From Aerococcus urinaeequi (GTDB lineage: Bacteria > Bacillota > Bacilli > Lactobacillales > Aerococcaceae): a stretch of DNA of 64,000 bases. Below are positions 17,252-26,894 of this stretch, in pieces. The translations under genes and the position numbers were made by a program. The stretch is taken from NCBI RefSeq assembly GCF_001543205.1, contig NZ_CP014162.1, forward strand, positions 620,001 through 684,000. The letters are read 5' to 3'. The notes beneath the pieces are model-generated. The model ran no database searches and was not told the origin of the DNA. It saw only the letters and a program-made list of their open reading frames with translations. The number at the start of each line of letters is the position of its first letter. The first letter of the stretch is position 1.

Positions 17252-18961
17252 TTACAAGACGAACGGGTCTTCCATAATACCTGTTAAGCTTGTTGGATCT
17301 TGAACGTTGGTATCACGACCTTCGTCTGGTAAATCTTTGGCTGATGCTGGTTGTGCAGGTTCAGTTGGCACATTTAGGTTTTCCGCACCACGTGCATTGG
17401 CTTCACGGTTAGCTTGGTCTGAATCTCTTGGTGTAGGTGTTAGATCAACAGTATGCATATCAATACCTAAAGCTTTTGCTACTCCTTCACCATATTTTGG
17501 ATCTGCTTGATAACAATTGTTGATATGACGGTGCTTAATTTGTAGCGTAGCATCACCCATTGCACGTGCAGTATTTTCAAATAAAACTAACTGTTGTTCA
17601 GAAGTCATCCGGTTAAATAAAATACCTGGTTGAGTGTAATAGTCATTATCATCCCCGCGGAAATCGTAATAATCTACATCACCTGCATCCATCGGTGGTT
17701 CAGCCATATCTTTATGATCTTTCCAGTTACCATATGAATTTGGCTCAACATGGATTTGTCCACCACCATTTCCATCCATACGACCTTGACCATCACGACT
17801 ATACGGGTGGAAATCTTTTACACCACGCGGATAGTTCACTGGGATTTGATGATAATTAACACCAATTCTGTAACGTTGTGCATCCGGATATGAGAATAAA
17901 CGTGCTTGTAGCATTCTATCTGGTGAAACACCGATACCTGGAACTAAAGCTGCAGGGTTAAATGAAGCTTCTTCAACGTCTTGGAAATAGTTTTCAGGGT
18001 TTTTATTTAATTCCATTTCCCCTACTTCAACAAACGGGAAGTCTTCTTTTGGCCATACTTTCGTTAAGTCAAACGGATTAAAATCTACTTGTTTAGCTTC
18101 TTCTTCAGTCATAATTTGAAAATACAAAGTCCATTTTGGATATTGGCCAAATTCAATCGCGTCAAATAAGTCGCGTTGATGTGACTCTCTATCTTCTGCA
18201 ATAACTTGGGCTGCCTCTTGGTCAGTTAAGTTTTGAATACCTTGTTGAGAACGGAAGAAGAATTTCACCCATACACGTTCATTATTCGCGTTAATCAAAC
18301 TATAAGTATGCGAAGAAAAACCATGCATAAATCGATAAGAAGATGGGATACCACGGTCACTCATTGTAATCGTCACTTGATGCAGTGATTCTGGTAGTGA
18401 TGTCCAAAAGTCCCAATTCGTATTAGAACTACGCATATTTGTTTTTGGATCACGTTTAATTGCGCGGTTCAAATCAATAAAGTGTTTTGGATCTCGCAGG
18501 AAAAAGACTGGTGTGTTATTCCCGACCATATCCCAGTTACCTTCTTCTGTGTAGAATTTAAGTGCAAAACCGCGAATATCACGCTCAGCATCCGCACCAC
18601 CGCGTTCAGCTGCTACCTCAGAAAATCGTGCAAACATTTCTGTCTGTTTACCTACTTCAGAGAAAACCTTCGCTTTAGTATATTTTGTTACATCATTTGT
18701 TACCGTAAATGTACCAAATGCACCAGAACCTTTTGCATGCATACGTCTTTCTGGAATAACTTCCCGAGAGAAATTCGCTAGCTTTTCTTGTAGCCAAGTA
18801 TCTTGTAATACGCTTGGTCCACGACGGCCAGCTGTCATGGTATCATCATTATTAATCACCGGTGCCCCTTCATCAGTATGCATTGCAGGGTTACCAGGGA
18901 CCACTTGGTTTCGACTTACACTATTTTTTACTAGTCCGTTTTTAGACATTGGATTATTCAA
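17252..18961 (-). CDS. katA: Heme catalase
   Basis: 569 residues from a TTG start at 18961, with AGGAGG seven bases upstream; the ATG at 18949 is 19 bases from it and less likely. The distal heme motif [20 protein letters not shown] carries the catalytic histidine (about residue 61 from this start), the conserved asparagine is in [11 protein letters not shown], and the proximal tyrosine lies in [14 protein letters not shown]. It converts hydrogen peroxide to water and oxygen. The C-terminal tail after about residue 500 is rich in Pro, Ala and Asp and longer than in compact catalases. Many lactic acid bacteria cannot make heme, so activity may depend on heme supply. No clear PerR box was seen upstream. 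Confidence 0.93.
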   Translation of the reverse strand: MNNPMSKNGLVKNSVSRNQVVPGNPAMHTDEGAPVINNDDTMTAGRRGPSVLQDTWLQEKLANFSREVIPERRMHAKGSGAFGTFTVTNDVTKYTKAKVFSEVGKQTEMFARFSEVAAERGGADAERDIRGFALKFYTEEGNWDMVGNNTPVFFLRDPKHFIDLNRAIKRDPKTNMRSSNTNWDFWTSLPESLHQVTITMSDRGIPSSYRFMHGFSSHTYSLINANNERVWVKFFFRSQQGIQNLTDQEAAQVIAEDRESHQRDLFDAIEFGQYPKWTLYFQIMTEEEAKQVDFNPFDLTKVWPKEDFPFVEVGEMELNKNPENYFQDVEEASFNPAALVPGIGVSPDRMLQARLFSYPDAQRYRIGVNYHQIPVNYPRGVKDFHPYSRDGQGRMDGNGGGQIHVEPNSYGNWKDHKDMAEPPMDAGDVDYYDFRGDDNDYYTQPGILFNRMTSEQQLVLFENTARAMGDATLQIKHRHINNCYQADPKYGEGVAKALGIDMHTVDLTPTPRDSDQANREANARGAENLNVPTEPAQPASAKDLPDEGRDTNVQDPTSLTGIMEDPFVL

Positions 18962-19134
18962 AATAAAACCTCCTATTTTTGTTCCTTTAAGGGTAACACT
19001 AGCTAGAAACCCACTCAAAAATTTTGCTTATTTTAAACTAATAAAAACATTTGTCTTATATAATGCCTTGATTAATATGTATTTACCTAACTTATAGATG
19101 CACGTTATTATTTTCAAAAAGAACAATCATGTAC

Positions 19135-19158
19135 AAAAAAGCGTTCATATGAACGCTT
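19135..19158 (-). terminator. Terminator after the flavin oxidoreductase gene
   Basis: Perfect palindrome GCGTTCAT/ATGAACGC at 19141-19156, followed by a T run on the minus strand. Confidence 0.8.
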
Positions 19159-19173
19159 CTAAAATATTATTAT

Positions 19174-20358
19174 TTATTTCCCTAACATATCGTAGCGTCC
19201 TGTATGTAAGTGTCTTATCGTTGCACCACCTGGTAGTGGAGGTAAGCCTAATGAATCTTCTCTAGTAAATGCTTCTTTTAGTCCCTCTGTCCATGAGACA
19301 TATGCCATATTTTCTGGGCTAATTTCATGGAAAATTTCATTTCCACGTCCTTCTTGAATCTTAAGTCCAAATTGTGGATCTATTAGGGTCCCACGGCCAA
19401 CAACAACAATATCAGTATAATTTTCTATCGCATCTTTAGCACTTTCTTCGTCAAAGACACCACCCACAGCCAATAATTTGGTTTCATCGTCTAAGACATT
19501 TTTGAATAATGCAGCGTAGGATTGGTCAACTCCACTTGGTGTAGATGCATAACCACCCCATAAAGATAAGTGAATATAGTCCAGCTCATTTTTAACGATT
19601 TCAGTTACTAAAGCTGTCGCTTCTTTGTAGTCATAGCCTACTTCTGAACCATGAATTTCTTCAGGGGTAAGTCGATAACCAATAATAAAATTACTTGGCG
19701 CTTCTTCTGCTACTACTCGTTTCACTTCTTTAACGACTGCTAATGGAAAGGCCATACGTTTTTCAAAACTTCCACCCCATTTGTCAGTACGGTGATTAGA
19801 CAGTGCTGAGAAGAATTGCTGAATTAAATAATGATTAGCACCATGTATTTCCACTCCATCAAAACCTGCTTTAATCGCTCGCGACGTAGCACGGCCAAAG
19901 TCTTGGATAATATCTTCAATTTCTTGTTCGGTTAATGCGCGAATTGGGTAAGACAAGAAATCAAAGTCGATAGCTGAAGGTGCAACAACATCTTGTCCTG
20001 AAAGGGCTTGTCCAACAGCCGCTCGACCAGCATGATGAATTTGTAAGATAGCTTTGTTACCATCCTTTTTCATAGTAGTGGCTAATTTAGTTAAACCGTC
20101 CAAGTGCGCATCAGAATAAGCGGCTAATTGTTCAGGATATCCTGGATGGTAAGCTGGCCCACCATTTTCACTCACATAATGAAACTCAGATACGATTAAA
20201 CCACCAGCTTGAGACCGTGCGCCGTAATATTTCAAAGTATCTTCACTTACAAATCCATTGCGTTTACCCGATTGTGATTGCATTGGTGACATGGCAATTT
20301 GGTTATTTAATGTGGCTCCGTGGCGTAGTGTTACTTTATCAGTTAGTTTATTCGTCAT
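19174..20358 (-). CDS. Old-yellow-enzyme family NADH:flavin oxidoreductase
   Basis: 394 residues of a TIM-barrel flavoprotein: VTLRHGATLNNQIAMSPM at the start, LQIHHAGRAAVG (about 103-114), the substrate-binding pair in FDGVEIHGANHYLIQQF (about 165-181) and the FMN-phosphate loop VVVGRGTLIDPQF (about 324-336). Such enzymes reduce activated C=C bonds or act as NADH oxidases, using FMN. The gene is followed upstream on the same strand by an ArsR-type regulator. A perfect operator at 20405-20426 lies just before its start and is shared with the regulator's own promoter, so it is very probably repressed by that protein. The natural substrate is unknown. Confidence 0.87.
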   Translation of the reverse strand: MTNKLTDKVTLRHGATLNNQIAMSPMQSQSGKRNGFVSEDTLKYYGARSQAGGLIVSEFHYVSENGGPAYHPGYPEQLAAYSDAHLDGLTKLATTMKKDGNKAILQIHHAGRAAVGQALSGQDVVAPSAIDFDFLSYPIRALTEQEIEDIIQDFGRATSRAIKAGFDGVEIHGANHYLIQQFFSALSNHRTDKWGGSFEKRMAFPLAVVKEVKRVVAEEAPSNFIIGYRLTPEEIHGSEVGYDYKEATALVTEIVKNELDYIHLSLWGGYASTPSGVDQSYAALFKNVLDDETKLLAVGGVFDEESAKDAIENYTDIVVVGRGTLIDPQFGLKIQEGRGNEIFHEISPENMAYVSWTEGLKEAFTREDSLGLPPLPGGATIRHLHTGRYDMLGK

Positions 20359-20404
20359 ACTTATAGCTCCTTTTAGCTGTTTAATATCATCCTTGGTCGT
20401 TAAT

Positions 20405-20426
20405 CATATCGAATTTATTCGATATG
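20405..20426. promoter_or_regulatory. Operator for the ArsR-type regulator (before the oxidoreductase gene)
   Basis: Perfect 10-base inverted repeat CATATCGAAT-TT-ATTCGATATG. Its core ATATCGA-N6-TCGATAT recurs upstream of the regulator gene at 20802-20821. Confidence 0.8.
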
Positions 20427-20463
20427 TTAAGTTATAGATATAGGTAACTCGTTTTTTTAGTTC

Positions 20464-20766
20464 CTATATCTCCTCATCTATAAATTTACTTAATCGGTTT
20501 AATGTCGCTTCATTGCGACGATAGTATGTCCACTTACCAATACGGGTAGCAATCAACAAATCCGATTTATTCATCATCGTTAAATAATGCGATGTAGTAG
20601 ATTGGGTCAACCCAAGCACTCGTTGAATCTCACCTACACAAACCCCGTGCTCAGTCATATCAACATCTGTTTCGTGCACAAAGTAAGCAGTTGGATCTTT
20701 CAAATAATGCATAATTAATAAGCGATGTTCATTTGCTAATGCTTTAAATATATCTATCGACGCCAA
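20464..20766 (-). CDS. ArsR-family winged-helix repressor
   Basis: 100 residues: FKALANEHRLLIMHYLKD at the N-terminus, then the recognition helix region VLGLTQSTTSHYLTMMNKSDLLIATRIGKWTYYRRNE, the ArsR winged-helix pattern. There is one possible sensor cysteine in HGVCVGEIQ (about residue 43), but no CVC metal site, so it may sense redox state or an organic ligand. An identical operator core lies before this gene and before the oxidoreductase gene, so it likely represses both. GGAAGGTGATC precedes the ATG. Confidence 0.85.
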   Translation of the reverse strand: MASIDIFKALANEHRLLIMHYLKDPTAYFVHETDVDMTEHGVCVGEIQRVLGLTQSTTSHYLTMMNKSDLLIATRIGKWTYYRRNEATLNRLSKFIDEEI

Positions 20767-20801
20767 ATGATCACCTTCCTTTTTTTAATATAGACCCTAT
20801 T

Positions 20802-20821
20802 ATATCGAGTAATTTCGATAT
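20802..20821. promoter_or_regulatory. Operator for the ArsR-type regulator (before its own gene)
   Basis: ATATCGA-N6-TCGATAT, the same core and spacing as at 20405-20426. It points to autoregulation. Confidence 0.8.
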
Positions 20822-20862
20822 GTAAAATAAATCGACTTGAGTAAGCTAACTGATTACATGAT

Positions 20863-20898
20863 AAAAGCCTATGCTACATTTCTGTCAACATAGGCTTT
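20863..20898 (-). terminator. Terminator after the serine-rich protein gene
   Basis: AAAGCCTATG pairs with CATAGGCTTT, then a T run on the minus strand. Confidence 0.82.
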
Positions 20899-20906
20899 CA
20901 ACATAA

Positions 20907-21554
20907 TTAATACGCTATATCTCTAAAGTTTGCTTGAACAAACTCAGCTTCCTGACTTTCATCAAATAAGCCATACGCTTCGCCGATAGTCCCATCTTGT
21001 GCATTCCACACATAATTATGGGCGTAAACAGCATTAGAAAAGTCACCTGCATCCCAAGCATTCAAGATTTCAATGTAGAATGGATAATGGGCAGAATCGC
21101 TAAATGCCTCAGCTTGTTCAAGCATAATAGCAATTCTTTCTGGGGTAATTTCTAAAGCCCCTTGCTTTGAATCAGCCAAAACTTTTTGATGGGTCATATA
21201 GTGAATAGCCATCAAGAAAGTACTTTCTTCCGTGATATCTAGATAGATCCAACTATCATATAATTCTCTACCTAATAAAACCTTTGTTTCTGCTTCTGAA
21301 GCCAGTGCCTGTTGAATCTCTGACGCCACACTATCATCTGATCCAGAAGACTCCCTCTCTTGTGATTCAGATGAGCTACTCTCCGCCGAACTAGAAGCTG
21401 ATGATTGCGAACTTGATGATGATGCTACTGAACTGGTTGAAGCAGATAAACTCCCAGTTTCTGCATCACTAACGCTAAAATATACCACTGCAACGATAGC
21501 CCCCGCCAATACAAATGATAAGAATATTAATAATACGCTCAATACTTTCTTCAA
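20907..21554 (-). CDS. Membrane-anchored protein with Ser-rich linker, unknown function
   Basis: 215 residues. A hydrophobic N-terminal segment (about 4-27) lacks a clear lipobox and probably anchors the protein outside the membrane. It is followed by a low-complexity Ser-rich stretch (about 35-76) and a folded C-terminal domain (about 80-215) rich in helices, with MAIHYMTHQKVLADSK (about 125-140). I do not recognise the domain with confidence. A GGAGG ribosome binding site precedes the ATG. It is monocistronic. Confidence 0.75.
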   Translation of the reverse strand: MKKVLSVLLIFLSFVLAGAIVAVVYFSVSDAETGSLSASTSSVASSSSSQSSASSSAESSSSESQERESSGSDDSVASEIQQALASEAETKVLLGRELYDSWIYLDITEESTFLMAIHYMTHQKVLADSKQGALEITPERIAIMLEQAEAFSDSAHYPFYIEILNAWDAGDFSNAVYAHNYVWNAQDGTIGEAYGLFDESQEAEFVQANFRDIAY

Positions 21555-21629
21555 TGAAATATCCTCCCAATTAGATCTTTCAATATTTTTTAATGTTTTT
21601 CATCATTTTATCACAGAACGGTCTAATAT

Positions 21630-22361
21630 TTAGTTTTTTAATTTTATAAAGACGATTTTTCTTTCACTTGAGCGCTCTGAGTCAAATTGATAACCGTCTG
21701 AGCAAAATTCTTTAATAGCTGCTATATCTTTAATTTGATTTTCCACTAAGAATTGCAGCATTTTTCCTCGTCCTTTTTTCGAAATAGTAGCATGTTTTTT
21801 TATGCCATTCGCTTTCGTTGCATCATATTCATAGAATTCAAAGTCAATCCAAGTGTAGCGGTCTTTATCCAGCATAGTTGAAAACTCTTGGCTAGCCAGA
21901 TTTAAAATGGTCTCCTCTTTTTCAAAAAAATGATTAAACTCACTACCCCACATTTGACGCAGGTTTTGGCCACCAATTTTTAGCGAAGTGTTGAAATCAA
22001 GTCTATAAGGTCGGATAGGTTCGAAAGCTTTTAAAGGTCCATACAAGGCAGATAGGATACGCAAGTGTTGGTCTAAATATTCCGCAATCGCGGGATCACC
22101 TGTATTTACATCAATTTGGCGAAAGGCTAGACCGTTGTATAGTGATAAGGCTGGGTATGCATCACCCTCATTTAAATGTCGTATATAATCTTTAACTTGT
22201 GACACTTGTTGGTCTGAAATTTTGTAAAGCTTCTTTAATTGTTCATCTGACAGCGTTTGTAAGGTTTGGATAATGGCTTTGGTGGTGTCTGTATACATGG
22301 GTTGATCTACTGATACTTGATCTAGCTTCATTTCTTTGGCCGGGGAAAAAATAATTTTCAT
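21630..22361 (-). CDS. yaaA: Peroxide stress protein YaaA (DUF328)
   Basis: 243 residues, the normal length, with MKIIFSPAKEM at the N-terminus, LYNGLAFRQ (about 80-88), ILSALYGPLKAFEPIRPYRLDF (about 103-124) and the C-terminal KKARG-like KKHATISKKGRGKM. In E. coli YaaA limits free iron and damage during peroxide stress. It fits with catalase on the same strand about 3 kb away, though not in one operon. Confidence 0.92.
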   Translation of the reverse strand: MKIIFSPAKEMKLDQVSVDQPMYTDTTKAIIQTLQTLSDEQLKKLYKISDQQVSQVKDYIRHLNEGDAYPALSLYNGLAFRQIDVNTGDPAIAEYLDQHLRILSALYGPLKAFEPIRPYRLDFNTSLKIGGQNLRQMWGSEFNHFFEKEETILNLASQEFSTMLDKDRYTWIDFEFYEYDATKANGIKKHATISKKGRGKMLQFLVENQIKDIAAIKEFCSDGYQFDSERSSERKIVFIKLKN

Positions 22362-22547
22362 GGTTCACGCGTCCTTACTTTTAAATCTATGTCACCAGTT
22401 TAGCTGATTACGCTAGACTTCGCCATATTAAGCTAGCTTATTCTTGGGAATATGGTCAAGTCATAGCCATGTGTTTTGTTTGCAAGCCTTATCCGAATCC
22501 CCTATGCTAGAAGTAATAAGCATTTATAATAAGGAAGGATGTTTTTC

Positions 22548-23300
22548 ATGGGAAAATTAGATGGTAAAGTAGCATTAATTTTTGGTGGAACTTCAGGTAT
22601 TGGCGAGGCAACTGCTATTTTGTACGCTAAGGAAGGCGCACAAGTAGCTATCGTTGGTCGTAACGAAGATAAGGCAAACAAGATTTTACATACAATTGCT
22701 GAACTTGGTCCAATAGGTCTTTTTGTGAAAGCCGACTTAAATGAAGGCCAATCCATTAAGGATGCTGTTCAAACAACTTTAGATCACTATGGTAAAATCG
22801 ATATCCTTTATAATGGTGCGGGTATTTTGGATAATTACGATCCAATTCAAGACACGGATGAAGCGCTATTCGATGATGTCATCCGCTTGAATTTAAAAGC
22901 ACCCTGGTTAGCTACAAAAGCTGTCGTACCACAAATGATTGAACGTGGTTCAGGTGTGATCATCAATATTGCTTCTCAAGCTACCGGTATGGTCGGTGTA
23001 GGTGGTACACCTTATATGTCTAGTAAATATGGTTTAGTCGGGATGACACGCCAATTAGCGCATGAACTAGGCCCTAAAGGCATTAAGGTTAATACCCTAT
23101 CACCTGGCTTTATTGATACCCCAATGACTGAAACAGTAACGGACAAACGACTAGAAAAATCACCACTAGGTCGACCAGGTCAACCAGATGAAATCGCGAA
23201 AACAGCCCTCTTCCTTGCCTCAGATGACTCTGACTATATCCAAGGCATTAATCTAATCCAAGACGGCGGTTGGACATTAGGCGGATACCCAGTAGATTAA
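22548..23300 (+). CDS. Short-chain dehydrogenase/reductase
   Basis: 250 residues from the ATG at 22548, with AAGGAAGG nine bases upstream; the in-frame ATG at 22539 overlaps that site. Classical SDR: cofactor motif GGTSGIGEA (about 13-21), NGAGI (about 86-90), catalytic Ser in IINIASQA, Tyr-Lys in YMSSK (about 151-155), and the C-terminal GGWTLGG. It oxidises or reduces a hydroxyl/keto group using NAD(P)H; the substrate is unknown. Monocistronic, followed by a cluster of structured repeats. Confidence 0.88.
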   Translation: MGKLDGKVALIFGGTSGIGEATAILYAKEGAQVAIVGRNEDKANKILHTIAELGPIGLFVKADLNEGQSIKDAVQTTLDHYGKIDILYNGAGILDNYDPIQDTDEALFDDVIRLNLKAPWLATKAVVPQMIERGSGVIINIASQATGMVGVGGTPYMSSKYGLVGMTRQLAHELGPKGIKVNTLSPGFIDTPMTETVTDKRLEKSPLGRPGQPDEIAKTALFLASDDSDYIQGINLIQDGGWTLGGYPVD

Positions 23301-23880
23301 AAAGGGTGTAAGCGAGACCGCTAAGCTCAATAACGATGGAAGAATAGTGCCGTATCACACAAAGTGTGATGCAAACTAGGCTGAAATAGAGTAGCTTCTG
23401 AATGCTCTAATTCAATTGTAGTGTACAAGAACCATTATTAATTAAACGAATTATACGCATGTAAGCGAGTAAGTGCTGAAGCACCAACTCGCTCATAATC
23501 TGAAACGGACTTGAGCTGGTCGAGCGCACCCGACTAAAAAGAGTGTGAGAGTCGACGCTCAGAAAGGAAACGTTGGAAGTTTAGTGCCGTGACACACAGA
23601 GTGTGGCGCAAACTTAGCTGACACGCAGTCCTTTCTGGAGACTCGAACCTGACTAAAGAGGATGTGTCAAATGTCGTTTAGACTCGTAACTTCTGACGCA
23701 TTGAAGCGAGTATATGCTAAAGCACTAACTCGCTCATAAACTGGAAGGATTAGACAGAGTGATTAAAAAATCACATAGCCTAATCCTGAAGTGGTACGAG
23801 TCTGACATTTTTAGAGCAGCCCTCGGAACACAGTGACATAGGGATGCCTATGCGTTAGAAGGAGCTCGACTAAAGGGTGT
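23301..23880. repeat. Cluster of modular structured intergenic repeats (three units)
   Basis: No gene here. Three units each begin with a GACTAAA-GTGTGAG-like border (near 23297, 23531, 23650; another border at 23866). Two kinds of module recur. One is the hairpin GCGAGT-AAGTGCT/AGCACC-ACTCGC (23467-23496 and a variant at 23707-23736). The other is a TCACAC/GTGTGA hairpin inside GTGCCGT...GCAAACT (23350-23382 and 23588-23622). The unit at about 23550-23642 folds on itself through CAGAAAGGA/TCCTTTCTG. Related units occur at 32035-32290 and 37955-38180. Confidence 0.75.
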
Positions 23881-23952
23881 AAGTTGTTTTTGTACCTACT
23901 CAATAAAGACCAACAAATCGACGAGGTTTCATCGTTTTGTTGGTCTATTATT

Positions 23953-24525
23953 TTATTCAATTTCAATCTTTTTAATCACTTTTGCAGGAACGCCACCTAC
24001 AACCGTGTTGGCTGGGACATCTTTTGTTACAACAGCACCGGCTGCAATAATCGCACCTTCTCCGATTGTTGTACCTGCTAAAATAGTGGCATTAGACCCA
24101 ATCCACACATTTTTACCAAGGGTAATTTTTCCAGGAATCATTGAACCACGGTCACTCGGGTCTTCTGCATGATTTAAGGTGGCCATGACTACATTATGGC
24201 CGATTAAAGCATCGTCCCCGATTTCAATACCTCCTTGGTCTTGGAACTTGCATCCGGCATTGATAAAGACATTTTCACCAATATGAATATTTTTACCAAA
24301 GTCTGTATAAAACGGTGGAAACAGTGTAAAACTATCATCGATTTTTTGACCAGTTAAGTCTGACATGAGTTGGCGTAGTTTTGCTGGCTCATGATATTGA
24401 TTATTGATTTGCATTGTAATCTTTAAAGCTTCCTGACTCATCTGATGCATAATTTGGTGGGCTGGAGAATCAGATTCAATACGGTTGCCCTTTTTCACTT
24501 CTTCTAAATATGTTTCTAAATCCAT
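23953..24525 (-). CDS. Galactoside/maltose O-acetyltransferase family (hexapeptide repeat)
   Basis: 190 residues from the ATG at 24525, with AAGGAG nine bases upstream; an ATG at 24555 has no ribosome binding site. The N-terminal Mac-type helices are followed by hexapeptide repeats ([22 protein letters not shown] and [22 protein letters not shown]). The catalytic histidine lies in [12 protein letters not shown] (about residue 114). It acetylates a sugar hydroxyl from acetyl-CoA. It is divergent from a LysR regulator with two shared operator copies between them, so expression is probably controlled by that regulator. Paralogue of the enzyme at 7151-7735. Confidence 0.86.
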   Translation of the reverse strand: MDLETYLEEVKKGNRIESDSPAHQIMHQMSQEALKITMQINNQYHEPAKLRQLMSDLTGQKIDDSFTLFPPFYTDFGKNIHIGENVFINAGCKFQDQGGIEIGDDALIGHNVVMATLNHAEDPSDRGSMIPGKITLGKNVWIGSNATILAGTTIGEGAIIAAGAVVTKDVPANTVVGGVPAKVIKKIEIE

Positions 24526-24588
24526 GTCGGTTCGCTCCTTTATATACTTCTTCATTGCTTATTTCTAGTATAAAAGCTAAACTTTTAA

Positions 24589-24633
24589 ATAACAAATGGT
24601 TATAGTTTATGGACTGTTATAACAAAAAGTTAT
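24589..24633. promoter_or_regulatory. LysR-type operator pair between the acetyltransferase and LysR genes
   Basis: ATAAC-N5-GTTAT occurs at 24589-24603 and again at 24619-24633, 30 bases apart. Each fits the T-N11-A LysR box, and the three-turn spacing puts both on the same face. Confidence 0.75.
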
Positions 24634-24656
24634 AGTAATACTTTAGGAGGATTCAG

Positions 24657-25544
24657 ATGGATGTGCGTACTTTACGATATTTTATAGCTATTGCTAAAGC
24701 TGAGAATTTTACTGTGGCAGCTGAAGCCTTGCATGTCACCCAGCCAACTTTATCTAAACAAATGAAAGAGTTGGAAGAAGATTTAGGTAAACAATTGTTA
24801 ATTCGTGGAAGCCGAAAAGTATCTCTTACTGCAGACGGACAGCTTTTACAAAAACGAGCATCCGAAATCATTGATTTGCTTGACCGTACGGAATCTGAAA
24901 TACGCAAGCCGGATGGTGTCATCGCTGGTAGTGTCTATATTGGTGGCGGTGAGTCAGCGAGTATGCGCCTAATTGCTCAAGTAGTGAAAGATGTACAAAC
25001 AAAATATCCTGATATACAATTTCATTTGTATAGTGGGATTGCGGAGGATGTAAAGGAGCGACTTGATAAGGGTTTGTTAGATTTTGGCGTCGTGATTGGG
25101 GCAGTGAATACAGATCATTATGATTTTCGTATACTACCCGAAGATGATACATGGGGGCTCTTGGTGCCTAATGACAGTTACTTAGCCAATAAGTCTGTAA
25201 TTCATCCCGATGATTTGAGGGACCTTCCTTTAATTTGCTCGCACCAATCTTTGAATAATAATGAATTAACCGGTTGGTTTGGCGGTGATTTTTCTAGTCT
25301 AAATATTGTTGCTAGTTATAACCTCATTTATAATGCCAGCCTAATGGTTGAAGCAGGAGTCGGCTATGCCCTTTGTTTAGACAATTTAGTGGATACATAT
25401 ACAACAAATAAGCTACATTTCATTCCCCTAGACCCACCAATGTCGTCTCAGCTTAAGTTTATTTGGAAAAAGCAGAACAATTTTTCAACCGCAGCCAAAG
25501 CTTTCAAGCAACGATTACAGGATCACTTAAAATCGTCTAAATAA
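24657..25544 (+). CDS. LysR-family transcriptional regulator
   Basis: 295 residues. The N-terminal helix-turn-helix is MDVRTLRYFIAIAKAENFTVAAEALHVTQPTLSKQMKELE-like (family signature at about 1-60), followed by a two-lobed effector-binding domain (from about 90, GSVYIGGGESASMRLIAQ). AGGAGG precedes the ATG. It is divergent from the hexapeptide acetyltransferase and probably controls it and itself through the ATAAC-N5-GTTAT pair. The effector is unknown. Confidence 0.88.
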   Translation: MDVRTLRYFIAIAKAENFTVAAEALHVTQPTLSKQMKELEEDLGKQLLIRGSRKVSLTADGQLLQKRASEIIDLLDRTESEIRKPDGVIAGSVYIGGGESASMRLIAQVVKDVQTKYPDIQFHLYSGIAEDVKERLDKGLLDFGVVIGAVNTDHYDFRILPEDDTWGLLVPNDSYLANKSVIHPDDLRDLPLICSHQSLNNNELTGWFGGDFSSLNIVASYNLIYNASLMVEAGVGYALCLDNLVDTYTTNKLHFIPLDPPMSSQLKFIWKKQNNFSTAAKAFKQRLQDHLKSSK

Positions 25545-25737
25545 AACCAAAAAAATGCTAGACCTTATACGAATACACAACGCGACACCTAAAGATGCCG
25601 ACACGACAAATCCTGTTGACAAGTGCACCTCGCGTCATCGTTTGCACTTAGATAGTTAAGATAGCCCAATCACTGTAACCTAAAACAAGAAGCACAGCTC
25701 TATTGAAGCGATACTTCTTGCATTAATAGTTAATTAT

Positions 25738-26406
25738 TTACCAGATATCCCAAGGGTAGGCTTCTGGTAGTGGCGACTCAACAGTGAGTGGTGTTTTTTT
25801 AACCGGGTGTTCCAAGGTAAGGTTTGTAGCCCACAAAGCAATCTGCTGACCGACTTGACTGTATTGTTGACCATATTTTTGATCTCCCCAAATGGGTGTC
25901 CCCATACCTGCCAGCTGAACACGAATTTGGTGGGGACGACCGGTCTGTAATTGCACGCTAACTAGACTGAGACCATCCTTAGAGGCAATCACCGTATAGT
26001 CAAGGACGGCCTTTTTCCCCTCTTTGTGGTTTTTTGAAACAATGGATACGATATTCTTCTGGCGATTCTTATACAGATAATCCACTAACCGATTACTAGC
26101 TTGCTTGGGTCTGCCATGGACTACGGCATAATAAGTTCGGCCCATATCATTACGTCGTACTAGGTCAGATAATCTTGACGCTGCTTTTGAAGTTTTGGCG
26201 AATACCATCGCGCCACCAACCGGGCGGTCTAGACGGTGTACTAAACCTAAGTAGACGTTACCCGGTTTTTGATAGCGATATTTAATGTCCTCTTTGAGAT
26301 AGGTTAATAAATCCTTATCTCCACTTTGATCTCCTTGAACTGGTATATTTACTGGTTTTTGAACCAACAATAAATGATTATCCTCATATAATATTGGTAC
26401 ATCCAT
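25738..26406 (-). CDS. RluA-family RNA pseudouridine synthase
   Basis: 222 residues from the ATG at 26406, with AAGGAGT upstream. The catalytic motif GLVHRLDRPVGGAMVF (about 68-83) has the active aspartate, followed by GRPHQIRVQLAGMG (about 157-170). There is no N-terminal S4 domain, so it is a short single-domain member. It isomerises uridine to pseudouridine in rRNA or tRNA; the target site cannot be read from the sequence. Confidence 0.88.
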   Translation of the reverse strand: MDVPILYEDNHLLLVQKPVNIPVQGDQSGDKDLLTYLKEDIKYRYQKPGNVYLGLVHRLDRPVGGAMVFAKTSKAASRLSDLVRRNDMGRTYYAVVHGRPKQASNRLVDYLYKNRQKNIVSIVSKNHKEGKKAVLDYTVIASKDGLSLVSVQLQTGRPHQIRVQLAGMGTPIWGDQKYGQQYSQVGQQIALWATNLTLEHPVKKTPLTVESPLPEAYPWDIW

Positions 26407-26609
26407 TGCTTCTACTCCTTTACAAACATAATGGTCCCACCATAGCATATCTAACCAACTACCCCTAATTTAGATAGGTTTTTATGAATAAAAATCGGTA
26501 ATTTTATAAATTAAAAAGTGGTAGAAGCTCATATTGACGGTGTTTATATCGACGCATTACCAGTACATATTTGGTTCTTTTAAACAGTAATCTTCTGATA
26601 AAGTTGTCG

Positions 26610-26894
26610 TTAACCAATACGGCTACTGTTTAAGAAGCCATATTGGTGATAATCGCCACGTAACGCCGTAAACTTCACTGGTGAATTGCCCTGATCAGTA
26701 ATTTTTTCATTAAGGCATTCTTTTAAAATCCATGGTTCTTCAATACCCAGAGGTTGTAAGTTTAAAATAGCGTCAATACGTTTTTGACTGGTCTTAAAAT
26801 CTCCTGCAATCTCTTGAATAGTTAAATTAGAACGCATCACCGCTTCCTGAAATTCTCTAATAGTTGCTTTTTGTTGACTATAGGTTAATGACAT
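26610..26894 (-). CDS. DUF2316 family protein
   Basis: 94 residues. MSLTYSQQKATIREFQEAV at the start is followed by a helix-turn-helix-like stretch (LTIQEIAGDFKTSQKRIDAILNL, about 24-46) and a conserved tail with FTALRGDYHQYGFL. It matches DUF2316 proteins, small and uncharacterised but probably DNA-binding. GAGGTAG precedes the ATG. Monocistronic. Confidence 0.78.
   Translation of the reverse strand: MSLTYSQQKATIREFQEAVMRSNLTIQEIAGDFKTSQKRIDAILNLQPLGIEEPWILKECLNEKITDQGNSPVKFTALRGDYHQYGFLNSSRIG

Noticed and set aside
18962..19130. PerR box upstream of catalase
   Set aside because: AT-rich sequence is present, but no good match to the TTATAAT-A-ATTATAA palindrome.
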